Shown here one piece after another: positions 32,317 to 43,550 of a stretch of DNA of 64,000 bases. Source of the stretch: Chondrus crispus (lineage: Eukaryota; Rhodophyta; Florideophyceae; Gigartinales; Gigartinaceae). The notes under the pieces are model-generated. The model was given only the letters and a program-made list of their open reading frames with translations, was not told the origin of the DNA and ran no database searches. Position numbers and translations under genes: made by a program. Location of the stretch: contig NW_005178995.1 of NCBI RefSeq assembly GCF_000350225.1, positions 124,001 through 188,000 of the forward strand, written 5' to 3'. Every line of letters begins with the position of its first letter. Within the stretch, counting starts at the first letter, position 1.

Positions 32317-32829
32317 CAGGGGGGGGGGTCGCGATATAGTGCTACCCTGTGTCAGTGGGCCGAAAACGGCACTATATCGAACCAGGCACTGTAAGATGAG
32401 ATTTACGGCTTTTTTGCAGCCACTCCCTTGCGCATCACTGCTCAGAAAGACCGCTCGCAGGACGCCATCACTCATACTTTGCATCTTCACTACAGACTCA
32501 AGTCTAATCAAGCATTTCTGTTATTAGTAGCTGCCGAGCCGTCGCATTGACTCCCTCCTTTTTCGCAGCCATAAATGCCAGCCTACACTTTTGCAGATGT
32601 CCAATTGCATCATCGACCCTGCCTTTTTTCGCCATAGTCTCAATTCTAGTAAGCAACTGCATAATATCTTTCCGCGGCGGCAGCGGCTCTCGGGCAGTAC
32701 GTCCATCCAACTGCCTTGCCTCTCTGGAGACCCTTCGTTTTTGGCTCAAAATTCGTGCCACCCCTAGAAGGGTAGCACTATATCGGAGCTGGCACTAACA
32801 AAGATGGCACTATATCGCGACCCCCCCTG
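32317..32829 (-). mobile_element. TA-flanked MITE-like element, TIR with TCGCGATATAGTGC core
   Basis: 513 bp with TA at 32315-32316 and 32830-32831. The left end is CAG, a run of G, then GTCGCGATATAGTGC; the right end is its inverse with a slightly shorter C run. Several CACTATATCG words sit inside both ends, as in MITE family B (3939-4231). Only four bases separate it from the TA of the neighbouring 910-bp element, so one probably inserted at the edge of the other. A short minus-strand frame (32504-32761) is kept inside. Confidence 0.85.
32504..32761 (-). pseudogene. Possible transposase C-terminal remnant
   Basis: 85 codons, basic and helical (SQKRRVSREARQLDGR, RKDIMQLLTRIETM). It lies inside TIRs and ends near one of them, which fits a tail left by internal deletion of a pogo-like element. 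No catalytic motif is present. Confidence 0.35.
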
Positions 32830-32831
32830 TA

Positions 32832-34328
32832 TCCCTAATGTTAAGTTTTAGAGATAATGATGCGTTTAGGGGGGCCTTAGAGATAGAGAGAGAGAGAGGA
32901 GATTTTAGAGATTGAAATCTCCCTTTAGAGATAATTTCGCCCCGCTCTTGCAACAACAATTCATGATTCGGACCCTGTTCACAACAAAAAAGTCAATTTC
33001 ACCCGTCTGTTGTCACCAAAATGCACCTGATCGCCCCCCTAAACGCAAAATCTCCCAAAAGTACGGTGTACCGTACATTAACTTCAAGGGTCCGCCGTAC
33101 ATCCATTTGAGTCAGCTGCTACAATTCGACCACACAAATGCGCGGAGGAGGGCCGCCGCTGTACATAAACCAGTTTTCAGCCCATATGAACAACTACAAC
33201 CCTCCCTTACAACCCCTAGAAAATTTCTACTCTAGGATCATTTCATTCCCTCAAATTCTTTTATGTACGGTGTACCGTACATATGAAGATATTCTAACTA
33301 CTTCTTTGCATGTCTAAGGCCAGCCTCCTTGTTACAGACCTGGTACGCGGCCTTCCAGAATCATCTGGGATCCGCTTCTGACCTCTCCTGCCACTCTGAG
33401 GTGTCAAAATTTCGCCCATACCATTTGATTCTTCAGGTAATACATCCAAATTGCCCCGAGACAAAACTTTTCTTCCCATTTCACGTTGCTCTAGCACCTT
33501 CGTAGAATGCCACATATCCCAGCAGAACCGTCCCATTCAGTGATACGTTCTAACACATAAATGTGTTTCCCATTGAATGCATTTAAACGATGAACGATGT
33601 CCTCTGTAAGTGCTACCATGTTTTATATTCATGGCACAAAGAGCACACCACTGCTCTTTTAGCATCTGCTTCTGGCCATGTCCCTGCGCATTTAGGCGTA
33701 GTCTAATTCCTTCTGGACTGTTGAAAAAGACCAGCCAATTCCGTTCCCGTTTTCTGGCAAGCTCGCAAAGTCTATTAATCTCAAGGTCATTGAGAACTGT
33801 AGTACAAGTACGGGTCCACTAAAGTTGAACAGAACTGAGATGGCAGGCCATAATTAAATTTAAAATTGTCAGATTCAGTCGGGTTTTCTCCATTAGAAAG
33901 CAGATGGCCTTGACCGTCCATGTTGGGGTGGCTTTTCTTAATGGTGGATAGTAGTGGACGTAGAATTCTCGAACGCGTGGGACCGCTAGCGTCGTCGATC
34001 CCGCGCCCAATGTCACTCGAAACTTGAACATCAGTTTTATTGGTCAACGCGAAGTAAGTACTAAAAAATCAAAAAAGTTGTATCTCAAATTCTATCTGCT
34101 ACGAACGACTTCATTGCTTCCGTGCTGAGATGAACTTGAAAGTATGGTATCCAATCGACATTTGGGCGGCAAAGATCGCGGTCAGATTTGAATTTATTTT
34201 TCACAGCGCGTTTATGCCATTTGTTGGACCTAAAGTCAGGTGATATATCCATTTCTGGTGCTCAATCTTGATTTTGGAATAAAAAGGGCAGATTTTTCGC
34301 TTGTTCAACTTTCGGGGTGACTGTTCAG
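32832..34328. other. Intergenic DNA with small inverted repeats and a GA microsatellite
   Basis: A TGCGTTTAGGGGGGC arm near 32862 and its inverse near 33033 enclose a (GA)n run at about 32884-32898. A TACGGTGTACCGTACA word occurs near 33062 and again near 33267. Short frames around 33294-34047 show no recognisable motif. No gene was supported. Confidence 0.45.
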
Positions 34329-34922
34329 TGTTAGGTACCCCATACTTGTCCAACGGCGCAACGGCGAAAGCCCCACGGCCGCCACCCCGGCGTACAGTAC
34401 GATGGGCTGTAAGCGCGAGAAGTACTGTAAGGAGTTATATTTACAGCAGACGGCCGGTGCGGTGTACAGTAGTACCCCACCGGCTACACGTGTAGGATCC
34501 GAATGGTAAGTAATTAGTAATTAGTAGTTAATGGCACAAATTAGCCAATTTAGTACAGTAAGTGGTATACAGTAAGCAACAGCTACTGTAGCGGGACAGG
34601 TGTCCTGGCGTCCCACTTAGGGGTTAAGACCGGGGGCACCTGCCCCGTCCCAGTAAACTGGAGGCAGACTCGCCTCCCTACCTTTGACGGCTAATCGCTA
34701 TCCCGTTCCGGTTTCCCTTTTAGTCCAGGCTTCTAAACCGTGATCGGTCGTTCAGATCTAACACCACCCACTGGCTGCGCGTCACTGGCCATGTGAGCCT
34801 TCCCTCTTCTCGAGTCCATCCGTACGGTCTGCGTTCGCGCGTGGGTTACCCAGCGGCGCGCGCTCTCTTACCTCAAACCCCCCTCGTTTCCGAGTAGTCG
34901 GGACGAAGGTAGCTATACCACA
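34329..34922 (+). repeat. 5' LTR of the second gypsy element (left limit approximate)
   Basis: The right end CTATACCACA is followed after three bases by the primer binding site. It resembles the inverted LTR at 63510-64000 over its last 400 bases. The start TGTTAGG at 34329 is a guess, because the partner LTR is missing. Confidence 0.6.
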
Positions 34923-34925
34923 TTA

Positions 34926-34943
34926 TGGTACTCTTGCGGAGGG
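34926..34943 (+). other. Candidate primer binding site of the second gypsy element
   Basis: TGGTACTCTTGCGGAGGG, one base different from the site at 5087 in the first element, and at the same distance from the LTR. Confidence 0.6.
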
Positions 34944-35077
34944 TATAACTACAGAGGTTGAGCCCGCACTGGATCGCCAGCGCGAGCAATTACCGATCGG
35001 ATTGAAAGAGGTCGAATATCACCGGTGATATTCATCGACACGGACGCGGCCCCGTCGATCGCCAGTGATCATCGACG

Positions 35078-38000
35078 ATGAACCGTGCGGATTCCGCCGG
35101 AGCGGATACCGCCTCCAGGCGTGCAAGTACCCGCAGTGGCAGAGGCGCACAGGGCCCCCGGATCGACAACCCGGAAGCCCTGCTACGCCCACCGTCTAAC
35201 AGGGGCCAGAAGACCCCTTCCGTTTCGGACACCACCGCCGGGTTTCCGGCTGGTGGGGGGAACCGCGTACAAGTACTGTACGACCGTTACTCTCGCGACT
35301 ACAAACCTGGATGGATGATTTCCTCGCTGAGGAATTACCTCAGGTCGTTCAGGTTTGCACCGACCGAACGGCACCAAGACTGGTGGCGGAGCATGCGGAC
35401 ACCGCGCTCCGCGCCCTGCTGGACAAGAAGATCGCCCCCCTCGTACGCGACGGGGTGGTGCCAGCGCTCGCCGCGGAGGACGACGAATCTCCGACCGCAC
35501 TGGCTCTAAAGGGAGCTATTAGCTCCGCCGTGGCCACCCGTCTGGCCATGACATTTACCGAAACGGGAGGCGCGGTACCGCCGCCGGCACCGCGCCGTGA
35601 AACCGTTCCGGGCTCAAGCTTTAATATTGCTGATCCGATCGGCGCCGTACCCGATTGATAGAATGGACCCTCACCCGGAGGGCAGAGCCATCTATCTCCC
35701 AACTGTTCACGCTGCTCCAGGGAGGACCACAGAAAATATCCTCCCCATACTCGCCGGTACGGGCGACCCCTGCGGGACAGACAACCGCCTGGGGCTCCCC
35801 GAGACAGAGAATCGGGACCCGTACCGGTTGAGCAGAAGACGTGCACCCGGCACGCACAGGACTGAAGCGGAATACACCCGGTATTCCGACGCAGAAGACC
35901 CCTGTCGCAGGACGGATGAAGACCGCGAGGAACGCCGCTGGCGATACCGCGATAACCGCGAGGCACGCCACGGGCGATACCGCGATGCCGGAGAGGGAGG
36001 ATACCCCTCCTATGATGACCCACCCGGTTCGGAAGACTCTTGCAGGCGGGGCCACAGGGCACGCTGCGATAGAAGCCGAGACCGTCACCGGCACGACCCG
36101 TCCGACTCGGAAGACTACCACACAGAGTCGGATGAGGAACGTCGCCGCGCGAGCAGACACCGCCGGGCTGCCCCGAAGGGCGACGACCGACGGCCCACGG
36201 TAATCAGGCCTCTCAATGACCTGCTTACCGAGGCCGTCAACTACAAGACCTACCGCCTGGAACGGCGTAGCTCACGCTATGACTCTACAGTAGCGCGGCA
36301 CATTAACCGTTCCCGGAAAAAAACTGGACGTGCAGATGAGGTCCCACACGTTCAGCGGTCAAGATCCGATTGCGGTATTGGGATTCCTCGCACGCCTCAA
36401 GATAGCGTGCGACCACAACGGGATTACCGAAGGAGCCGCCGTGTGGTGCTTCCAATTCTACCTGACATGGCAGGCTCACGCCTTGCTCCAGTCCCGCCTC
36501 AATGGAAACACCATGGCGGTTGACGTGGAGCGGCGCGAGCTACTCCGGACATACCCGCAGGTGGTCAACTTTTTGTTGCGCACTGTCGCATAAACACCCC
36601 ACACCCGGCGGAGGGGTGTTCGCGATGTTCGGCGGATGACCCCGGATCGGCGTACCGAGGGTCTTGAACCAACCAACGACACCGGAAGCGGCCCGGTAAC
36701 GGGTGGTAGAGCGTGGTCGGCGGGGACGCGCGCGTAGACGAGCGGATCGACGCCTCGACGCCCCGGAGGAGTACCGGGTGACGATCCGGTACTGACGGGC
36801 GGAGGCGGATCGCGGCTCGCCGCGGTGTCGCGCGCGTCCACTACCCGCTCGGTGGTAACTAATCGCGGAACGGTGGTGTGAGTAGAGTAAGCTGGGTGGT
36901 CGACCGTCGGTGGAGGGTTGCCTGTCCTCCCTCCCGCCCGCCGGCGGTCGCTCCCTATATTTATTGTACAAGTTAATCTAGAGGCTACAGTACAGTACGG
37001 TCGGTACTGTAGTCAGCTTACTGTGTACAGTGCGGGCCGGCCCGCACTGTAACGCTGTCAGCCGTCAGAGCTGACAGCACACGTGTGGTACACGTGGGGT
37101 ACACGTGTTGGTGCGCGCGCGCTGTCAGGTATGCGCGCGCGCACGCTGTAAGGTCCGTACCTTACAGCGTTAGATCTAATTCTAAATCTAATATATAGTA
37201 CAGTAGTCGGCGGTTATGCTACACGCACCTATGCTACCGACGAGGTAATCTCCGAAGCGGTTGGGGATGTGACCTCCTTCCGTCAGAGTTCAAACATGAC
37301 GGAGGAGGTGTACAGTAACTACCTCTGGGACAAGACACTCCGCTGCAGTACGGTATTTTCCGACATGCGGTTGAAGACCCTGTTCGTCGAGGGGTTACTG
37401 CCCGCCACGTGCGCGCAGATACGCAATTACCTCTCCACGCACCCGGATGTGGATTACCAATCCGTCGCCCGCTCTGCGCAAGCGATCCGGGAAACCAATC
37501 GGGCTTCCCGTCGACAGGGATGTCAGCCATGGCGCATCGAGAGCCGCCCGGAGCGGCTAGGAGATTCGACCGCACTGCAAGGACGAGGCCCGTGCTGTCG
37601 GTTGAGCCGGCATTCCACATCCCGACAGCCGGGGGATTTGCTAAAGAAGCAATCCTGGCCGTGACGGACCAAACCGCCACGCCCACTTCGATGAGCTCGC
37701 CACCGACGAGTTATTATCCGTCGCCGGCAGCCTCGACGGCGGGCGCCCCGGTTCCGCCCACCAACTCTGGCGACGTGCGCACAGGACCGTACAGGAGGCC
37801 AGGACAGGATCCACGCGTCCGGTTCTCCGGCGGGAGATTTCCCGGACCGCCGCCGTGTCGCTTCTGCCTCGACACCACGCACCGATCAGAGGAGTGCCCC
37901 GTCGTTGCCGATGCGGGCCTGCGGGCCAAGCTTCTGGAGGCACGAGAGGCCAACTACCAGAAGCTACGCATCCGGCAAGGCCTCCGCCCGGGATCCCCGT

Positions 38001-38170
38001 TCAACCGCCAGGGGCCGTCCGCTTGGCGAAACCAGCGTCAAACGGCCCCCGCGGGCGTCAACGTGGTCGAAGAACCGCACCCTGACCATGGCGAAGACCA
38101 CGTGGCGCAAGCCGCGGATGAAACCCGCGAGGGCTTGCTGCTGACGGGGGAAGCCGGGGAGGATGCGTAG
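35078..38170 (+). pseudogene. gag region of the second gypsy element (fossil)
   Basis: Arg/Asp/Glu-rich product with RYRDAGEGGYPS repeats as in the first element, then the capsid-like block (TFSGQDPIAVLGFLAR) and, in the 3' part, a CCHC-type zinc knuckle (CRFCLDTTHRSEEC) near 37.86 kb. The solo LTR at 36584-37223 lies within it. Broken; the span is approximate. Confidence 0.75.
36584..37223 (+). mobile_element. Solo LTR nested in the gag region of the second gypsy element
   Basis: 640 bp, starting TGTCGCATAAACACC and ending GGTTATGCTACA, with a 5-bp target duplication CGCAC at 36579-36583 and 37224-37228. The termini form a 10-bp inverted repeat resembling the ends of the LTRs at 4417 and 34922, so a related gypsy family is likely. 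The 5' end folds as an ACACCCC / GGGGTGT stem. The 3' third is full of palindromes, with three CACGTG near 37.08-37.11 kb and long GCGC runs. A small DNA transposon with 10-bp TIRs is the alternative reading. Confidence 0.75.
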
Positions 38171-38289
38171 AGGGGACGACGTCTCTCCCCGTGCCCAGCC
38201 TCAGAAGCTTAGGCCCCCCCGATCCGGCTGCGCCAGTGGAAGCGCAGCCGGGTAACCGAACGGAAGTCCAGGCCATCTGCTTCTTCAAG

Positions 38290-41166
38290 ACTCAGAATTA
38301 CAAGATCTCCGCTACGGTTGGTCAGAAGCAGGCGTTGATGGTCGCCATCACGCCAGTGCTTGACTCAGGAGCCGGCCCGAACCTCATCCATTTACGGTGT
38401 GTCGCCGAGTCGTGGCGACCATCGATAAAACCGGTTCGGAGCCCAGCGCTCATCGACGCGTCAAACCGCGCGATGAAGGCACTAGGGGAAATCCCCCTGC
38501 TCGTCCGAATCGGTGAGTTTGTGGCGCGCGTCCCGTTCCTGGTAGTCACGAGCCTCGCTGTGGACTGTATCCTCGGTACGACCTTCCTGGATCGCCACGT
38601 CAAGGCGATCCTCCCACCGCAACAGAAGGTCGTGTTCCACGACGCGCCACCCGTGGCGTTGGTCGGAACAACCCCCTCGAGGCACGATCGCAAGATGGCC
38701 TCGAGGAGCACCGCACAACAACTACCGCCGTCGGATAAACCCGAACGGAAGCAGGTGGCGTTCCCCGCCAACACACCGTCACGGGAGATCCGCCTCGTCA
38801 GAGGGGTGACAATTCCCCCGATGACGCAGGCCATGGTGAGGGTCGCCACGCCGGTAGGGGGGCTGTGTTTTCTACAGAACTCCCCAAAAACCGCGCACAG
38901 GAGTTTGACCATCATGGCATAGGGGGTCATGGATGTTGTCCCTGAAAACCGTTCTCGGTAATTCTCAGCAATTTTGGGCACCGCTCGGTTCACACCCCGA
39001 AGCATACCGTAGTCGGACTGGCTCTTCCGTCGCCCACTCACATCCTGACCCTTGTCGAGTCGGCCGCGGAATCGGCCGGAGCTGAGGAAGGGGGGAGGGA
39101 TATTTAATTCCAACCCCTCAACCGCAAAAGAAGGCGCGGAAGGAGCCGCCGACAACCGTACGGACAAGGCCGCGGCTGAAGAAGACACGCCGCCCAAGGC
39201 GCCCCTCGGGGCGGTCGGAAAGGATAAATCCGAAGACATCGCCGCCCCTGAAGAGGACCCCAACGCCTGGCAGGAGGACGTCCACATCGGTGGCAAGGAC
39301 GAGGAGGTACGCTCGGAGGTCCTCGAGGTACTGCCCGAATTCAAGGGGATGTGGACCGGCCAGCTGGGAAACATCGGCGCCGTGAAGCATCACATTGAGC
39401 TCAAGCCCGGTGCTCGCCCGATTTACGAGGCGCCTTACCGCGCCGGACCAACCGCACGGGAAAAAGGGAAAACGGAGATCGACCGCATGCTCCGGGCAGG
39501 GGTAATCGAACCCGCCACGGCCGAATGGGCAAGCCCCGTGGTATTCGTCCCTAAAAAGGATGGTACTATGCGGTTCTGTGTCGACTACAGAAAGCTCAAC
39601 GCAGTCACCGTTCGGGATTCCTATCCGTTGCCGAGGATGGACAAGTGCATCGATTCCTTCGGCGACGGTACTGTCTTTACGACGCTGGATTGTAACAGCG
39701 GGTATTGGCAAGTAGAAATCTCTGAGGAGGACCGCGACAAGACGACGTTCGCGTCGAGCTGCGGGTTGTACCGTTTCCTCCGCATGCCGTTCAGTTTGAA
39801 GAATGCCCCCGTTACCTTCCAGCCGGCCGTCCACATTATACTGTTGCGGGTAAAATGGGAAACCGCACTGGTCTACCTGGATGATGTGATCATCTACTCC
39901 AAGATCGTAACGGAACACTTCGCGCAGGTCCGCGAGGTTGTACGCCTACTGTGGGACGCGAGCGTGTCGCTGAAGCTGTCGAAGGGCGCCTTCTTCGACA
40001 CCTCGGTCACCTACCTGGGGCACGTGATCCGACCAGGTAGGTTGGAGGTCGAGCGCCGCAACGTGGTCGCCATCGAGCGCGCCCGACCTCCCCAGAAACA
40101 GACAGAATTGCGATCCTTCTTAGGAATGTGCAACGTGTACCGTCGGTTCGTGAAGGGCTTCGCAAAAATATCCGCTCCGTTAAACTGGAAGACGGGGAAG
40201 AATCAACCCTTCGAGTTCGAGGTTCTTACCGATGAGGAATACGAGGCGTTCGTGGAACTCAAGAAGCGCCTCGTGTCCCCACCGATCCTCTCTCTACCCA
40301 GTTACGGAAAGAAAGACACCCTGGATACGGACGCTTGCGCGTACCAGGTCGGCTATGCCGTATTACAGGAGCAGCCGAGCGGTGACCGCCTACCGATCGG
40401 GTATTGGAGTCGGGTTCCAACCGACGCCGAGACAAATTACACCACCACCGAGAAGGAATGCCTTGCTGTCGTGTGGAGCATCCTCACGCTTCGACCATAT
40501 CTGTATGGGAACACGTTCGACCTCCGTACGGATCATGAGGCCCTCCTATGGGTCCTCAACCTAGCGGATAGCTCCGACCGGCTAGCGCGCTGGCGTCTCC
40601 GCCTAGCCGAGTATGACTACAACGTACAGTACCGACCGGGTATTAAGCACCAACTCGCGGATGGTGTATCACGCCTGCGAGTTTACGGCGCAACCTCCGA
40701 ACCGATTGACGACGAGGTCCTGTGTTTCGCGGTACAATGGCGAGAGGAGGAGTATAATCCCCGCCAAGGAACCGTACACTGGGAGATCCCCGTCGACCCG
40801 GAGGAAATCTGAGCACGCGTTCGCAGTTATACCCGAAGAACGCGACGTCTCATCCGTAACGGTCGAAGAGTTCCTTCGGGAACAAGCCTAGGATCCCTTC
40901 TGTAGGGCGGCCGCCGAGACCATGAGAAATCCGGACTCGCGTTTTGACGTTGACTGATACGGGTTCCTCGTCCGCAAGTCCCCCCTCGATGGGACTCTGC
41001 AGCGAGTTGTACCGAAACGGCTCAGGGCGAAGATATTGTGCCTCGCCTATCATCCCTGCCTGGAAGGACACCCGGGCGGTACGAGGATGTATTATACCCT
41101 CCGGCGGGAATATTATTGGCCTCATATGGCCAACGACGCCTTCAGTACCGTACCAAATTGCGCATC
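38290..41166 (+). pseudogene. pol region of the second gypsy element (fossil)
   Basis: An aspartic protease block (DSGAGPN) lies near 38.36 kb, RT at about 39.38-40.05 kb (FCVDYRKLNAVT, YLDDVIIYS), RNase H at about 40.3-40.68 kb (DTDACAYQVG, TTEKECLAVVW) and the zinc-binding start of integrase at about 41.03-41.16 kb. The rest of integrase is not present in the window; an LTR begins at 41167. Broken. Confidence 0.8.
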
Positions 41167-41865
41167 TGTAGCATAAACACCCCCCTAACGTAGAGGGGTG
41201 TATGCTTTAGCTCGACCGAGACCCTGGAGGAGGGCGAGAAGACGGGGAGAACACACAGCTAACGAGACAGGGAAGCGGGCCCTGGTAGCGTGGTAGAGCG
41301 GGACGGTCGGGGACGAGCGTACGCGCGGGCCGATCTACGCCTTGACACCCAGGAGCAGCGCTGGGTAACGTACCAGCGCTGACGGGCAGAGGCGGATCTA
41401 GGCTCGTCCGCGTACGCGCGTGTCCCCTACCCGCTTTGTCCCGGTTAACGCGCGAGAAGGCGGATCGCGCGTGTTTAAGCTGGAAGACGGACCTAGGCGG
41501 TAGGTGGTGGACAAGTCCGTGCTTGTCCCCCTACGCGCCCGCCGGTCTCGCTCGTATTTAATGTATACAATGCGTCTATCATAATACTACAGTACCGGTA
41601 TGCTGTTGTAACTTACTGTAGCGCGGGTCGTCCCGCGCTGTAATGCTGTCAGCCGTCGGGGCTGACAGCACACGTGTGAGACGCGTACTGTGCGCGCGGT
41701 TGTACGCGCCTCCTACACGTGTACTACACGTGTGCGCGTGGGGTTGCATGTGCCTCCGTACACGTGAGGGTACACGTGGACACGCGCGTCAGTACTGCGG
41801 AGCGTCGTGCGCTCGCCGTTAGTGATCCAAATCTAAATCTAATGCAGATCCCTCGTTCTGCTACA
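41167..41865 (+). mobile_element. Second LTR of the same family, at the 3' edge of the gypsy element
   Basis: 699 bp, TGTAGCATAAACACC to TTCTGCTACA, similar along its length to 36584-37223 (same terminal stem, TGTCAGCC.. block, repeated CACGTG, AAATCTAAATCTAA near the end). Flanks GCATC (41162-41166) and AGTTT (41866-41870) do not match. It therefore marks a recombination or deletion junction between the gypsy element and unrelated DNA rather than a simple insertion. Confidence 0.7.
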
Positions 41866-42261
41866 AGTTTCAATGCTCCAGTCAGCGAAGTCTGGCTGGT
41901 GTTCATCAGGTAAGCTTCTTGAGTTGTTGCGATGCAAAGTTACCATTTCTCTGAACAAACAGGCTATTACATATACCACCTTCATAGAGCATGAATGTAA
42001 GGCCAGGAAGTCATCAGGCTTCAAACTGTAAACAAATCGTTAGCAGTACAAAAGTGCCACCAGCAGAAAGTTTACATTCCGACGTAGAGTCTTGTTCTCC
42101 CCGCTCCCAACGACTGGCTTTTCCTGAAATACTTCAACCTCATACTCCACCTTTATCGACAAGTCTTCTCGGTGTGCATCGAGAAGCTCCCGCCACGTCT
42201 TCAAGTTCTTGGAACATGTCGCTTCTTCCACTCCGGACTTCAAAACCTCAGCGAGGGGCAC
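41866..42261. other. Junction region downstream of the LTR
   Basis: The last part may be the extreme 3' end of the broken minus-strand gene copy at 42262-43033. Nothing else was recognised. Confidence 0.4.
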
Positions 42262-43033
42262 TTAACCGAAATTGAAACGCATCGGACTGCTCACCAGGCT
42301 GGAGAGGAGTGTAGGGGATACCTCGCCGTGCCAAAGGAACCCCATCTCAATGAAGAACTCGTTCCTCACAAACTCCCTTGACTTGTTCATATGCTGCACG
42401 TTTCGCTGGTTCACCATCTTCACAATCTCTTCCCCGAGTGTCTGACTTTCCACTGCCTCCTCCGACATCGCTCCAGTCGCCCCATCTAGACCTCGACTCA
42501 CGGGCGCACCCCTACCCTTGGACGTTGACACGTCTTCCTTCGAAAGGACGTCATTGATGAGGCTCTTCCTCACGAAATATTTTCGCAGCCACCTCGAACG
42601 AGGGATACAGGACGCTTCATCCCCGATAACAACTCGATCAAATACAATCGTCAGGTTGTTTTGGGCCGTCGTGATAAAAGACGAGCACAACTTCCGACGA
42701 AAGCGGCAAGCGATACTGTGGGCTTCAGACTTAGAGAGCGCTTCCATGGACTTCTCGCGGGGCAATCGACGGAAAACCAGCCCATGCATCACTCTCTACT
42801 GCCAACACAACATCCTTCATATCCGGATCCTCCTCATTCGTTCCGCACTCTTTCACTGCTTCCATCACAGTACTGATGAACTGCATCCCAAATATACGAC
42901 TGTAGAACTTTCCTGAGTATACTTGAGGCAAGGGGGCGAGTTGATCAGCTATAAACTGTCGCGTATCCTTGTTATTTGATAACCCTGCCATCACACAGAT
43001 AGCCAATTTCGTGGCGTCCTCACACTTCTCCAT
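42262..43033 (-). pseudogene. Broken copy of the 769-aa unknown gene family
   Basis: Two overlapping minus-strand frames, 43033-42731 and 42792-42262, resemble consecutive parts of the protein at 43551-45860. APLPQVYSGKFYSRIF matches RPMEDIFAGKFMCIIF, and MNKSREFVRNEFFIEM matches LNKSRELGRKSFFQNF. The two frames are offset, so there is a frame change or a small intron near 42731-42792, and most of the N- and C-terminal parts are absent. It lies divergent from the intact copy, 518 bases away. Similarity is moderate, so the duplication is not recent. Confidence 0.6.
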
Positions 43034-43550
43034 CTTCTTCTCGAGCGACTTCTCAACGTCGATTACTTCACAGGAAGGTCAGATTTATGATAAATTTAAT
43101 AAAAGCAATGATGTTGCTATTTTTGGGGCCAAAAAATGCTGGATTTTTGCCAGCAATGAACGGTGGCCCGTGGGTCATTGGTTCGCGGGCAGCCATATTT
43201 CGCCAGCTTTTTTGGCCGTTCCCATTCAGCACGGGGATGAGGGGCGTTTCTGGTTCCGGCCAGTGACTGGACCAGAATTTTTGCTGGAGTACCATAGTTG
43301 TAACGGAAATGTTTTTTTGATACCTCGATGTAGCAAAGTGATGTGCTATTCTGCTGCCTACTAAACCAGCGCTTGCCCGTGATGTCCTTAACCTTCAAGT
43401 GCTCGTACCAGAATAAGCTCATGCCTAACCCGCGCTAGTACCAGAGGCGTTCATCGACCTTTTCACGTTTTCTCAACTGATTGAGTCCTCTCGCCATCAT
43501 TTTTCCTTTGCTTCCCGACTTTGCGCATCCTGTGTTCCTACTGAGGCTTA

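Larger units (their letters stand above)
34329..41166 (+). mobile_element. Second Ty3/gypsy element, same clade as the nested one (fossil)
   Basis: Parts in order: 5' LTR (start uncertain, ends 34922), primer binding site at 34926, Arg/Asp-rich gag, capsid-like block, a zinc knuckle near 37.86-37.9 kb, an aspartic protease block (DSGAGPN) near 38.36 kb, RT, RNase H and the beginning of integrase. The primer site, gag repeats and RT closely resemble those of the 4417-12344 element. A related solo LTR sits in the gag region (36584-37223), and the element ends against another LTR at 41167. No 3' LTR of its own was seen. It is badly broken, with many breaks, and clearly older than the first. Confidence 0.85.

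Noticed and set aside
34329-41865. Calling the LTR at 41167-41865 the 3' LTR of the second gypsy element
   Set aside because: It matches the solo LTR at 36584-37223, not the element's own 5' LTR at 34.3-34.9 kb.
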